The notes under the pieces were generated by a model. It was not told where the DNA came from, did not search any database, and was given only the letters and a program-made list of their open reading frames with translations. The position numbers were made by a program, and so were the translations under genes. DNA of 64,000 bases, taken from NCBI GenBank assembly GCA_965225705.1, contig OZ245325.1, positions 1,632,419 through 1,696,418 on the forward strand, read 5' to 3'. This stretch comes from G965225705 sp965225705. Lineage in GTDB: Bacteria; Pseudomonadota; Alphaproteobacteria; Caulobacterales; Maricaulaceae. Shown one piece after another: positions 44,461-52,324 of this stretch (positions within the stretch are counted from its first letter, which is position 1; every line of letters begins with the position of its first letter).

Positions 44461-45864
44461 ATGACCATCACTGTGCTGATGCCGGCTTTATCACCAACCA
44501 TGGAAACAGGAACACTTGCCAAATGGCTTAAACAAGAAGGCGATAAAGTTGAATCCGGAGATATTCTTGCCGAGATTGAAACCGATAAAGCTTCTATGGA
44601 ATTTGAGGCTGTGGATGAAGGTGTTTTAGGGAAAATTCTTGTGCCAGAGGGAACAGAAAATGTTCAGGTCAATGCTCCTATCGCCCTTTTGCTGGAAGAG
44701 GGAGAAGATAGCTCTGCTCTGCAACAGGCTCAATCCACATTAAGCACAGCAAATTCAGAACCAGTCAGCACAGCCACACCTTCTGTCTCAGACCCCCCCC
44801 AAACCTCTCAACCTCCTAAAAGTCCGGATGACAGGCATGATCTGCCCCCTGTGCAGTCCGCACATACCGAACAGATGACGACCTCCTCTCTCTCTCCTTC
44901 TGGCCCTTCGTCTACCCAGACGTCACCAAACCGGGCAAACACGCGTATTTTTGCCTCCCCCCTTGCGCGCCGCCTGGCACAACAGGCAGGGCTTGATCTG
45001 ACAGGCCTCAGGGGCTCTGGCCCCCATGGGCGTCTGGTAAAGCGTGATATTGAAGCGGCCATAGCCGGCACACCCTCTCAGATTGCATCACCTCCGGCCG
45101 CTATGGCACAAAAAACCGGCACTCAACAAGCCCTGTCTGGCACGACTTCCCCCTCTGCTCAACATAGCTTTAAAGATGGGGAGTATGAGCTTGTTCCTCT
45201 CGACGGGATGCGCAAAACGGTGGCGCGACGCCTGACGGAGAGTTTCCGTGACACGCCTCATTTTCCTCTCAATGTGGACATTGAACTGGATGCACTTCTG
45301 GCTTTACGGAAAGAACTTAATGCAGATGCTCCGGACGGGGTGAAGATTTCTGTCAATGATATGGCTATTCGTGCCTCTGCTCTGGCGCTTAAACATGTGC
45401 CCTTTGCCAATGCCAGTTACACGGATGATGGTCTTTTATTGCATAAGCACGCTCATGTGGCTGTGGCTGTTGCGATTGAGGGTGGGCTTATCACACCTGT
45501 TATTCGCTATGCTGAACAAAAGGGCATGGCCGATATTTCCGCTGAGATGAAAGATTTGGCCCACCGTGCGCGAGAACGCAGGCTGATGCCGGAAGAATAT
45601 CAGGGAGGAACCTTTTCTCTCTCCAATCTCGGCATGTTTGGGGTGAAGAGCTTTTCCTCTATCCTCAATCCTCCTCAGGGTATGATTCTTTCGCTGGGAC
45701 AGGGGGCACCCGCACCTGTTGTGCGTAACGGTGCCCTGGCCATTGCCACGGTCATGACAGCGACACTCACCTGTGATCACCGTGTTGTGGATGGGGCGGT
45801 GGGTGCGCGCTGGCTCCAGGCCTTTAAAAGATTTTTGGAGAAGCCTGTTTCTATGTTGCTTTAA
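44461..45864 (+). CDS. pdhC: Pyruvate dehydrogenase E2, dihydrolipoyl acetyltransferase
   Basis: Core of the pyruvate dehydrogenase complex; moves the acetyl group from lipoamide to CoA. One lipoyl domain (K43 in EIETDKASME), a Ser/Pro/Thr-rich linker, the E1/E3-binding domain (FASPLARRLAQQAGLDLTGL, GSGPHGRLVKRDIEAA) and the catalytic domain with SNLGMFGVKSFSSILNPPQ and the active-site histidine in CDHRVVDGAVGARWL are seen in 467 residues. It starts 43 nt after pdhB. No lpd (E3) follows, so E1-alpha and E3 must be encoded elsewhere. Confidence 0.95.
   Translation: MTITVLMPALSPTMETGTLAKWLKQEGDKVESGDILAEIETDKASMEFEAVDEGVLGKILVPEGTENVQVNAPIALLLEEGEDSSALQQAQSTLSTANSEPVSTATPSVSDPPQTSQPPKSPDDRHDLPPVQSAHTEQMTTSSLSPSGPSSTQTSPNRANTRIFASPLARRLAQQAGLDLTGLRGSGPHGRLVKRDIEAAIAGTPSQIASPPAAMAQKTGTQQALSGTTSPSAQHSFKDGEYELVPLDGMRKTVARRLTESFRDTPHFPLNVDIELDALLALRKELNADAPDGVKISVNDMAIRASALALKHVPFANASYTDDGLLLHKHAHVAVAVAIEGGLITPVIRYAEQKGMADISAEMKDLAHRARERRLMPEEYQGGTFSLSNLGMFGVKSFSSILNPPQGMILSLGQGAPAPVVRNGALAIATVMTATLTCDHRVVDGAVGARWLQAFKRFLEKPVSMLL
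44479..44708 (+). repeat. Lipoyl-domain DNA repeat, copy in pdhC
   Basis: Partner of 43014-43243. Of the 14 differences I count, 11 are third-position changes that keep the residue; only two residues differ (K/Q and V/I), caused by the other three. Confidence 0.92.
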
Positions 45865-46238
45865 GGCTTTGAAAGCTCAAAAACAGCTCCCCCTCACAAC
45901 ACGTATGCTTTTTTCTGCCTCTCTTCTCTTTAAAACAGCTGATATAAGCGTATACGTCTCTGTTACAGGGGAGTTTTTTCTTAAACAATTTTTTGTTTAT
46001 ATGGCCTGTATCCGGCTGTCTCAGAATACTGATATGATTCCGGGACAGTAAAAGCGAGAGACCCCCATGAAAAACCCTGTCTTTCCAAAACGAAGAAGGA
46101 GAAGCTTGATTTTTATCATAAGGTATTTATAGTCTTCGTATAAAGAGTTCGTATACAATATGGGGAGAAGAACAGGTTTCCACGTATTTTTGTGGTGTGT
46201 TCTTTTTGCTACAACATTTCAGAAACAAGGAAAGGTCT
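45865..46238. other. Intergenic region before the M2 peptidase
   Basis: About 370 bp without a supported gene. Near its end TTCGTATA occurs twice, 15 bp apart (around 46135-46157), and TATTTATAG/TATACAATATG stretches could hold the promoter. No terminator for pdhC is obvious. Confidence 0.45.
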
Positions 46239-48071
46239 ATGAGAACTGTTCTTTTTTCCGCCCTCGTTGTTTTTATGGGACTGGGTATAACACCGGTTCT
46301 GGCTGCGCCAGAAAAAGCCCCGAATCAAAATCAGGACGCCCGCAAACCAACACTTGATGAGGCACGTGATTTTCTCAAACGAGCTGAACAGGACCTGGCA
46401 GAATTTTCTGAATATGCTCAACATGTTTACTGGGTTCAGGCCAATTTCATCACCTATGACACCAACTGGCTTGCCTCAAGGGTTGGTGCTGAAGGAACGG
46501 AGCTGGCCGTAAGCCTTGCAAATAAAGCCAAGCGTTATCAAAATCTGGACATGCCTCAGGAGATGAAACGTAAATTTCATGCGCTGAAAGCAGGTATCAC
46601 CCTGCCTGCCCCTGAAGCACGTGCCGGAGCTGCCAAAAAACTGGCCGAGATTTCCACCTGGCTGGAATCAACCTATTCAACGGGAAAATATACATATAAG
46701 GGCAAAGAGCTGAATCTTGAAGATATGTCACGCCTTATGTCCTCTTCACGTGATCCTGAAGAACTGAAAGAATTATGGACAGGGTGGCGTACCATTTCGC
46801 CCCCTATGCGAGAGCGTTATGCAGAGCTTGTTGCCATCGCTAATGAAGGCGCCAAAGAGCTGGGCTTTAAAAATCTTGGGGAAATGTGGCGTTCTAATTA
46901 CGATATGGCCCCTCAGGCTTTCAGCACAGAAGTAGAACGTCTGTGGACCCAGGTGGAACCTCTTTACAAACAGCTTCACTGTTATGTGCGTGCGGAACTT
47001 AATGAGGCTTATGGTGATGATGTGCAGCCTCTGGACGCCCCTATACGCGCTGACCTTTTAGGAAATATGTGGGCCCAGGAATGGGGCAATATCTATGATG
47101 TCATAGCTCCGGATACTCAGGCCAAATCCTATGACCTTACCAAACTTTTAGAGGACAAGGGTTATACACCTAAAAAAATGGTGGAGGCCGGAGAGGCATT
47201 TTTCTCGTCTCTTGGATTTGAGCCTCTGCCACAAACATTTTGGGAACGCTCCCTCATCACAAGGCCCCGCGATCGGGAAGTTGTCTGCCATGCCTCTGCC
47301 TGGGACATTAATGACAAAGATGACATTCGTATCAAAATGTGTACACAGGTCACAGGGGATGACTTCAGGACAGTTCATCATGAACTGGGACATAATTATT
47401 ATCAACGTGCCTATAAGGATCAGGATCCGCTCTTCAGGACGGGGGCTCATGATGGGTTTCATGAGGCCATAGGCGATATGGTGGCCCTTTCTATTACACC
47501 AGGCTATCTTGTCAAAATAGGTCTCCTGGATAAAGCACCTGATAAAGCAGCTGATCTCCCTCTTTTGATGCGCCAGGCTTTAAATAAAGTGGCTTTCCTC
47601 CCCTTTGGGCTTTTAATTGACAAATGGCGCTGGCAGGTTTTTTCCGGTGATCTGAAGCCTGAGGACTACAATAAGGGCTGGTGGGCTTTGCGTGAAAAAT
47701 ATCAGGGCATTCGCCCCCCTGCACCAAGAGGTGCAAATGCATTTGATCCCGGTGCAAAATACCATATTCCAGGCAATACACCTTATATGCGCTATTTCCT
47801 GGCCCATATCCTCCAGTTCCAGTTCCATAAAGCGGCCTGTGACATGGCAGGCTGGAAGGGATCCTTAAATCGCTGTTCTGTCTATCAGTCTAAAGAAGCT
47901 GGTGAAAGATTCAAAGCTATGGTGACGATGGGGGCCTCCAAACCCTGGCCAGAGGTCTTAGAAACCTTCACAGGATCCAAAACCATGGACGCCCAGCCTC
48001 TTCTTGACTATTTTCATCCCTTATCTGTATGGTTAGAAGAGCAGAATAAGGGGCGGCAATGCGGCTGGTAG
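46239..48071 (+). CDS. Peptidyl-dipeptidase, M2 (ACE) family
   Basis: Secreted zinc dipeptidyl-carboxypeptidase related to angiotensin-converting enzyme. The 610 residues begin with a signal peptide (MRTVLFSALVVFMGLGITPV, cleavage near LAA). The catalytic motif HHELGHNYYQRAY carries HExxH and the third ligand is the glutamate in GAHDGFHEAIGDM. It probably degrades peptides in the periplasm, fitting the amino-acid catabolism around it. AAGGAAAGG before the ATG at 46239 sets the start; the longer frame from 46197 lacks a ribosome site. Its stop overlaps the start of the efflux adaptor gene by 13 nt. Confidence 0.93.
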   Translation: MRTVLFSALVVFMGLGITPVLAAPEKAPNQNQDARKPTLDEARDFLKRAEQDLAEFSEYAQHVYWVQANFITYDTNWLASRVGAEGTELAVSLANKAKRYQNLDMPQEMKRKFHALKAGITLPAPEARAGAAKKLAEISTWLESTYSTGKYTYKGKELNLEDMSRLMSSSRDPEELKELWTGWRTISPPMRERYAELVAIANEGAKELGFKNLGEMWRSNYDMAPQAFSTEVERLWTQVEPLYKQLHCYVRAELNEAYGDDVQPLDAPIRADLLGNMWAQEWGNIYDVIAPDTQAKSYDLTKLLEDKGYTPKKMVEAGEAFFSSLGFEPLPQTFWERSLITRPRDREVVCHASAWDINDKDDIRIKMCTQVTGDDFRTVHHELGHNYYQRAYKDQDPLFRTGAHDGFHEAIGDMVALSITPGYLVKIGLLDKAPDKAADLPLLMRQALNKVAFLPFGLLIDKWRWQVFSGDLKPEDYNKGWWALREKYQGIRPPAPRGANAFDPGAKYHIPGNTPYMRYFLAHILQFQFHKAACDMAGWKGSLNRCSVYQSKEAGERFKAMVTMGASKPWPEVLETFTGSKTMDAQPLLDYFHPLSVWLEEQNKGRQCGW

Positions 48072-49195
48072 CCACTAAGAGTATCAACTTTATCAGGGTT
48101 GTCTTTTCTACTCCCGGAATACGCACATACAGTGCTGTTCTGGGAGTATTTCTTTTCCTGTCTTCATGTCAGGAAAAACAGCAGGAAGAATCTTTACAGC
48201 CACGCCCCATCAAACCTTTTACACTTAAGGCTATGGGGGCAGGCAGGATGTCCCATTACCCTTCCATTGTAGGACCTCTGGAAAGTACGGATTTGAGTTT
48301 TCCTGTCAGTGGCACCGTTGAAAGCGTCAAAGTTGATTTCGGAGATAAAGTCAAAAAGGGGGATATTTTAGCTGTTTTGGATCCTGAGCCTTTTCGTCTC
48401 AACGTCGAGGCTGCTAACGCTGATTTACAAAGTTCTAAAGCAGCTTTTGAAGCGAAAACTCTTGAGTTAAAGCGTCAAAAATCTCTTTTTGACAAAGGCT
48501 GGATCAGTAAGGCCACCCTTGACCGGATCACAGCGGATCATATTGCTTCTAAAAGTTCCCTGACGGCTGCGCGCTCACGGCTTGATGTCCGCAGACGTGA
48601 TCTTAAGAAAACACAGCTTTATGCCCCTTATGGTGGGATCATTGGCAAACGCGATGTTGACGCTTATCAAAACATTCAGGCCGGCCAGAAAATCTTTAGC
48701 CTTGATGGGGACAAGGGATATGAAGCACGTTTTTCTGTCCCTGAAAGTCTTGTTGCACACTTAAAGCCAGACATGGAGGTCCTTATTCGCCTGCCGAATT
48801 TTGAAGGCATATATAAGGGAACAATCATTGAACTGGCCCAGGCCACACAAACAGCCAATGCCTATGATGTCAAAGCCCGTTTTGAGAATGCACCCGAGGG
48901 CCTGAAATCCGGGATGACGGCTGAAGTTTCTCTTTCAGAGCAAACAGACTCTGCTGAGGGCTATCTTGTTCCTCTCCCTTCTCTGATCGGAAGAGAATCG
49001 GGACAAACCCCAGCTGTTTATAAATATAACAAAGAAAAATCTCTTCTTGAGCTTATTCCTGTCCACATTGTTGGTATTCGCCAGAACAAGGCCATTATTC
49101 AGGGAGAGAGGCTTCAGGCTGGTGATATTGTTGTCGCAGCAGGTGTCTCTTTTCTAAGAGAAGGACAGTCTGTACGTCTTCCGGATCACATGTAA
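48059..49195 (+). CDS. RND efflux periplasmic adaptor lipoprotein
   Basis: Membrane fusion protein of 378 residues linking an inner-membrane RND pump to an outer-membrane channel. Lipobox LSSC places the acylated cysteine at C37. A split biotinyl/lipoyl-like barrel (FPVSGTVESVKVDFGDKVKK, then LYAPYGGIIGKRDVDAYQNI) flanks a helical hairpin (about 120-185), and a beta-barrel region follows. It overlaps the M2 peptidase gene and has AAGGGG before the ATG. No RND pump or TolC gene follows, only glyQ after 173 nt, so it must work with a pump encoded elsewhere. Confidence 0.88.
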   Translation: MRLVATKSINFIRVVFSTPGIRTYSAVLGVFLFLSSCQEKQQEESLQPRPIKPFTLKAMGAGRMSHYPSIVGPLESTDLSFPVSGTVESVKVDFGDKVKKGDILAVLDPEPFRLNVEAANADLQSSKAAFEAKTLELKRQKSLFDKGWISKATLDRITADHIASKSSLTAARSRLDVRRRDLKKTQLYAPYGGIIGKRDVDAYQNIQAGQKIFSLDGDKGYEARFSVPESLVAHLKPDMEVLIRLPNFEGIYKGTIIELAQATQTANAYDVKARFENAPEGLKSGMTAEVSLSEQTDSAEGYLVPLPSLIGRESGQTPAVYKYNKEKSLLELIPVHIVGIRQNKAIIQGERLQAGDIVVAAGVSFLREGQSVRLPDHM

Positions 49196-49368
49196 CACGT
49201 CTCATCCTCCGGACAGGCTGTATACTTTTAACAAAACCATCTTTATAAAAATCGTTGAGCTTTATGTCTCTTCATGTTAGCCAGACAGAGGAAAGCTTCT
49301 CCATGTTTTTGCACAACACAGCTGTTATGTCTCAAAATTTCTGATCTATCACAGGGCCAAACACACTC

Positions 49369-50265
49369 ATGACGAAACAGGTACAAAAACTGGATAAACC
49401 CCTTTGTTTTCAGGATATTATTTTAGGTCTCCAAACTTATTGGGGGGCTCAGGGCTGCGCACTTCTTCAGCCTTATGATACAGAAGTTGGAGCCGGGACC
49501 TTACATCCGGCAACAGTTTTACGTTCTTTGGGGCCAAAACCCTGGCGTGTTGCCTATGTTCAGCCCTGTCGTCGTCCGGCAGATGGACGCTATGGGGAAA
49601 ACCCTAATCGTCTTCAGCATTATTATCAGTTTCAGGTCCTCCTTAAACCCAATCCGGATAATTTTCAGGATCTTTATCTTGATAGCCTGACCGCTATCGG
49701 CCTTGACAAACACCGCCATGATATTCGTTTCGTTGAAGATGACTGGGAAAATCCCACAGTGGGCGCGAAAGGTCTTGGCTGGGAGGTGTGGTGTGACGGT
49801 ATGGAAGTCACACAATTTACATATTTTCAACAGGTCGGTGGTTTGGATCTGGATGTCGTTTCCGGAGAAATCACCTATGGCCTTGAGCGTCTGGCTATGT
49901 ATATACAGGGTGTTGATAATGTTTTTGACCTTGATTTTAACGGGTCAGGTCTTAGCTATGGTGACGTTTTTTATCAAAATGAGCGGCAGTTTTCTGCCTT
50001 CAATTTCGAACATGCTGATCTTGACCTTTTAGAACAGGCTTTTAAATCGGCAGAAGCTCAGGCAAATGCTCTTTTGACATGTGCTAAACCTCTCCCTCTT
50101 CCGGCTTATGATCAATGTTTGAAGGCCTCCCATTATTTTAATCTCCTTGATGCGCGTGGCGTGATTTCTGCAACAGAGAGACCGTCTTATATTGCCCGCG
50201 TTCGTGATCTGGCAAAAGCCTGTGCACGCGCCTGGCTCAATGAGGAGGCTGTCTCCCATGGCTGA
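49369..50265 (+). CDS. glyQ: Glycyl-tRNA synthetase alpha subunit
   Basis: Catalytic subunit of the bacterial two-subunit (alpha2beta2) glycyl-tRNA synthetase. The 298 residues start with the family pattern LCFQDIILGLQTYWGAQGCA and contain PCRRPADGRYGENPNRLQHY, GMEVTQFTYFQQVGG and SGEITYGLERLAMYIQG, the class II synthetase motifs. It overlaps glyS by 8 nt, so the subunits are made from one message. Confidence 0.97.
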   Translation: MTKQVQKLDKPLCFQDIILGLQTYWGAQGCALLQPYDTEVGAGTLHPATVLRSLGPKPWRVAYVQPCRRPADGRYGENPNRLQHYYQFQVLLKPNPDNFQDLYLDSLTAIGLDKHRHDIRFVEDDWENPTVGAKGLGWEVWCDGMEVTQFTYFQQVGGLDLDVVSGEITYGLERLAMYIQGVDNVFDLDFNGSGLSYGDVFYQNERQFSAFNFEHADLDLLEQAFKSAEAQANALLTCAKPLPLPAYDQCLKASHYFNLLDARGVISATERPSYIARVRDLAKACARAWLNEEAVSHG

Positions 50266-52324
50266 TATGCTCTTAGAACTTTTTTGTGAAGAGATTCCCT
50301 CACATCTTCAAAAGCGGGGGGGAGACGAGCTTGAAAGACAGCTTCTTTCTCTTTTTGAAGATGCAGATCTCCCCCATGGTAAAATAGAAGTTTTTACAGG
50401 CCCACGCCGTCTGACCGCCCGGGTTAGGGATGTGGCCTTATCCTCACCTTCTCAGCGTGAAGAGCGCCGCGGCCCCCGTCCGGGGGCACCGGAAGCTGCC
50501 ATACAGGGCTTTTTAAAAGCTGTGGGCCTCAAAAGTCTTGAAGAATGCACACTCAGGGAAGATAAAAAAGGTGCTTATTACCTTGCTGTTCAGGAAAGGC
50601 CCGGTCGTCCTGCGTCTGAGATTTTACAGGATGAGCTTCCTCCTCTTCTGGAACGTTTTTTCTGGCCTGTCTCCATGCGCTGGGGGGAGGGAAAGTTTCG
50701 CTGGATACGACCTTTGCGTCATATTATCTGTCTGTTTGACGGCATCCCTGTCATATTTGAATGCGCTGACGTTCAAAGTGGGGCCATCACCTATGGACAC
50801 CGCGTTATGGGCCCGGGCCCATTTGAGGTGAAAAATTTTGAAGACTATGAAGACACTCTTCTTAAAGAAGGCTTTGTATGTTTACGTGCTGAAGATCGCA
50901 AAACACGTATTATGAACAGGGCGCGGGAACTCTGCGCGGAGCGTGGCCTGCGTCTTGTGGAGGATCACACCCTTTTAGAGGAAGTTGCAGGCCTTGCGGA
51001 ATGGCCGGTTGTGATGCCGGGGAATTTTGATTCTTCCTTTCTTGAGCTCCCTGATGAGGTGCTGAGGACAGCCATGCGTACACATCAAAAGTATTTTTCT
51101 GTGTTTGAAGAGAAAAAGGACAAGCTTGCGCCCCATTTTATTATGGTTGCTAATCTGGAAGCTTCTGATGGTGGCACAGCTATTTTAAAAGGGAATGAAC
51201 GTGTCCTTGCTGCACGTCTGGAGGATGCCCGCTATTTCTGGGAACAGGATCTTAAAACACCTCTTAAGGACCAGACAGAGAACCTTAAAGGCATGGTTTA
51301 TCATGAGAAACTCGGCTCTCTTTATGAAAAAGCCCAACGTATGAAGGAACTTGCGGGCAGGCTTGCCCCGCATCTGGGCCTTGATCCGGAGAAAGGAAGA
51401 CAGGCTGCTTTTCTTGCCAAAGCTGATCTTGTGACCTCTATGGTGGGTGAGTTTCCGAGCCTGCAGGGGGTCATGGGATATGCCTATGCACAGGCTCAGG
51501 GCATGCCCCGTGACCTTGCGGAAGCTCTGCGTGATCACTATAAACCTGAAGGTCCTACAGATTCTCCTCCCCAGACCTCCCTTTCAAAACTGGTCGCCTT
51601 AACAGATAAACTGGATACCCTGACCGGTTTCTGGAGTGTCGGAGAAATTCCAACAAGCTCTAAAGATCCTTATGCCTTAAGGCGTTCTGCTTTAGGGGTG
51701 TTACGTATTTTTCTGGAAGGCAGGATACGTATACCTGTGTCACAATTTTTGAAAGAGGCCGGCAGCTTACACCCGGATTTTGAAGCAAAAAAACAGGAAA
51801 ACCTGGAAAATTTCCTGAGAGATCGCCTGAAAATTCATTTTAAAGGCCAGGGTATGCGTCATGACCTTGTTGAGGCTGTGTTTGCCCTTCAGGATGATGA
51901 TATCATCCGCCTTGACAGGAGACTTTGTACGCTTAAAAACTTTCTTCAACAACCTGAAGCTCTGGCGCTTCTGCAAAGCTATAAGCGTGCCACCAATATC
52001 GTTGAAGCTGAAGAGAAAAAAGATAAAACCACCTATCAGGGCACACCTGACCCTCAACTCTTTGAGACAGAAGAGGAGAGAAACCTGGCTCTGTCGCTTA
52101 AACAGGCAGGCAGAGACTGTCTCAAAGCTGTGGGGGAAGAAAAATATGAAAGAGCGCTTGAGACGCTTCAAACCCTCCGATTTCCTCTTGATGCTTTTTT
52201 TGAGGCTGTTATGGTAAATACCCCTGATAAGAATTTAAGGCTTAATCGTCTTTATCTTTTGTCGACCATGTCTTCCATATTTTATCCTGTTGCAGATTTC
52301 AGTAAAATAGAGAGTGTATCATGA
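50258..52324 (+). CDS. glyS: Glycyl-tRNA synthetase beta subunit
   Basis: tRNA-binding beta subunit, 688 residues. Starts MADMLLELFCEEIPSHLQKR with MRWGEGKFRWIRPLRHIICL, RTHQKYFSVFEEK and LSKLVALTDKLDTLTGFWSV later, and a C-terminal anticodon-binding DALR-like region. The open frame begins 22 codons upstream inside glyQ; ATG at 50258, with GAGGAGG ten bases before, is the real start. Its TGA overlaps the ppdK start as ATGA. Confidence 0.96.
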   Translation: MADMLLELFCEEIPSHLQKRGGDELERQLLSLFEDADLPHGKIEVFTGPRRLTARVRDVALSSPSQREERRGPRPGAPEAAIQGFLKAVGLKSLEECTLREDKKGAYYLAVQERPGRPASEILQDELPPLLERFFWPVSMRWGEGKFRWIRPLRHIICLFDGIPVIFECADVQSGAITYGHRVMGPGPFEVKNFEDYEDTLLKEGFVCLRAEDRKTRIMNRARELCAERGLRLVEDHTLLEEVAGLAEWPVVMPGNFDSSFLELPDEVLRTAMRTHQKYFSVFEEKKDKLAPHFIMVANLEASDGGTAILKGNERVLAARLEDARYFWEQDLKTPLKDQTENLKGMVYHEKLGSLYEKAQRMKELAGRLAPHLGLDPEKGRQAAFLAKADLVTSMVGEFPSLQGVMGYAYAQAQGMPRDLAEALRDHYKPEGPTDSPPQTSLSKLVALTDKLDTLTGFWSVGEIPTSSKDPYALRRSALGVLRIFLEGRIRIPVSQFLKEAGSLHPDFEAKKQENLENFLRDRLKIHFKGQGMRHDLVEAVFALQDDDIIRLDRRLCTLKNFLQQPEALALLQSYKRATNIVEAEEKKDKTTYQGTPDPQLFETEEERNLALSLKQAGRDCLKAVGEEKYERALETLQTLRFPLDAFFEAVMVNTPDKNLRLNRLYLLSTMSSIFYPVADFSKIESVS

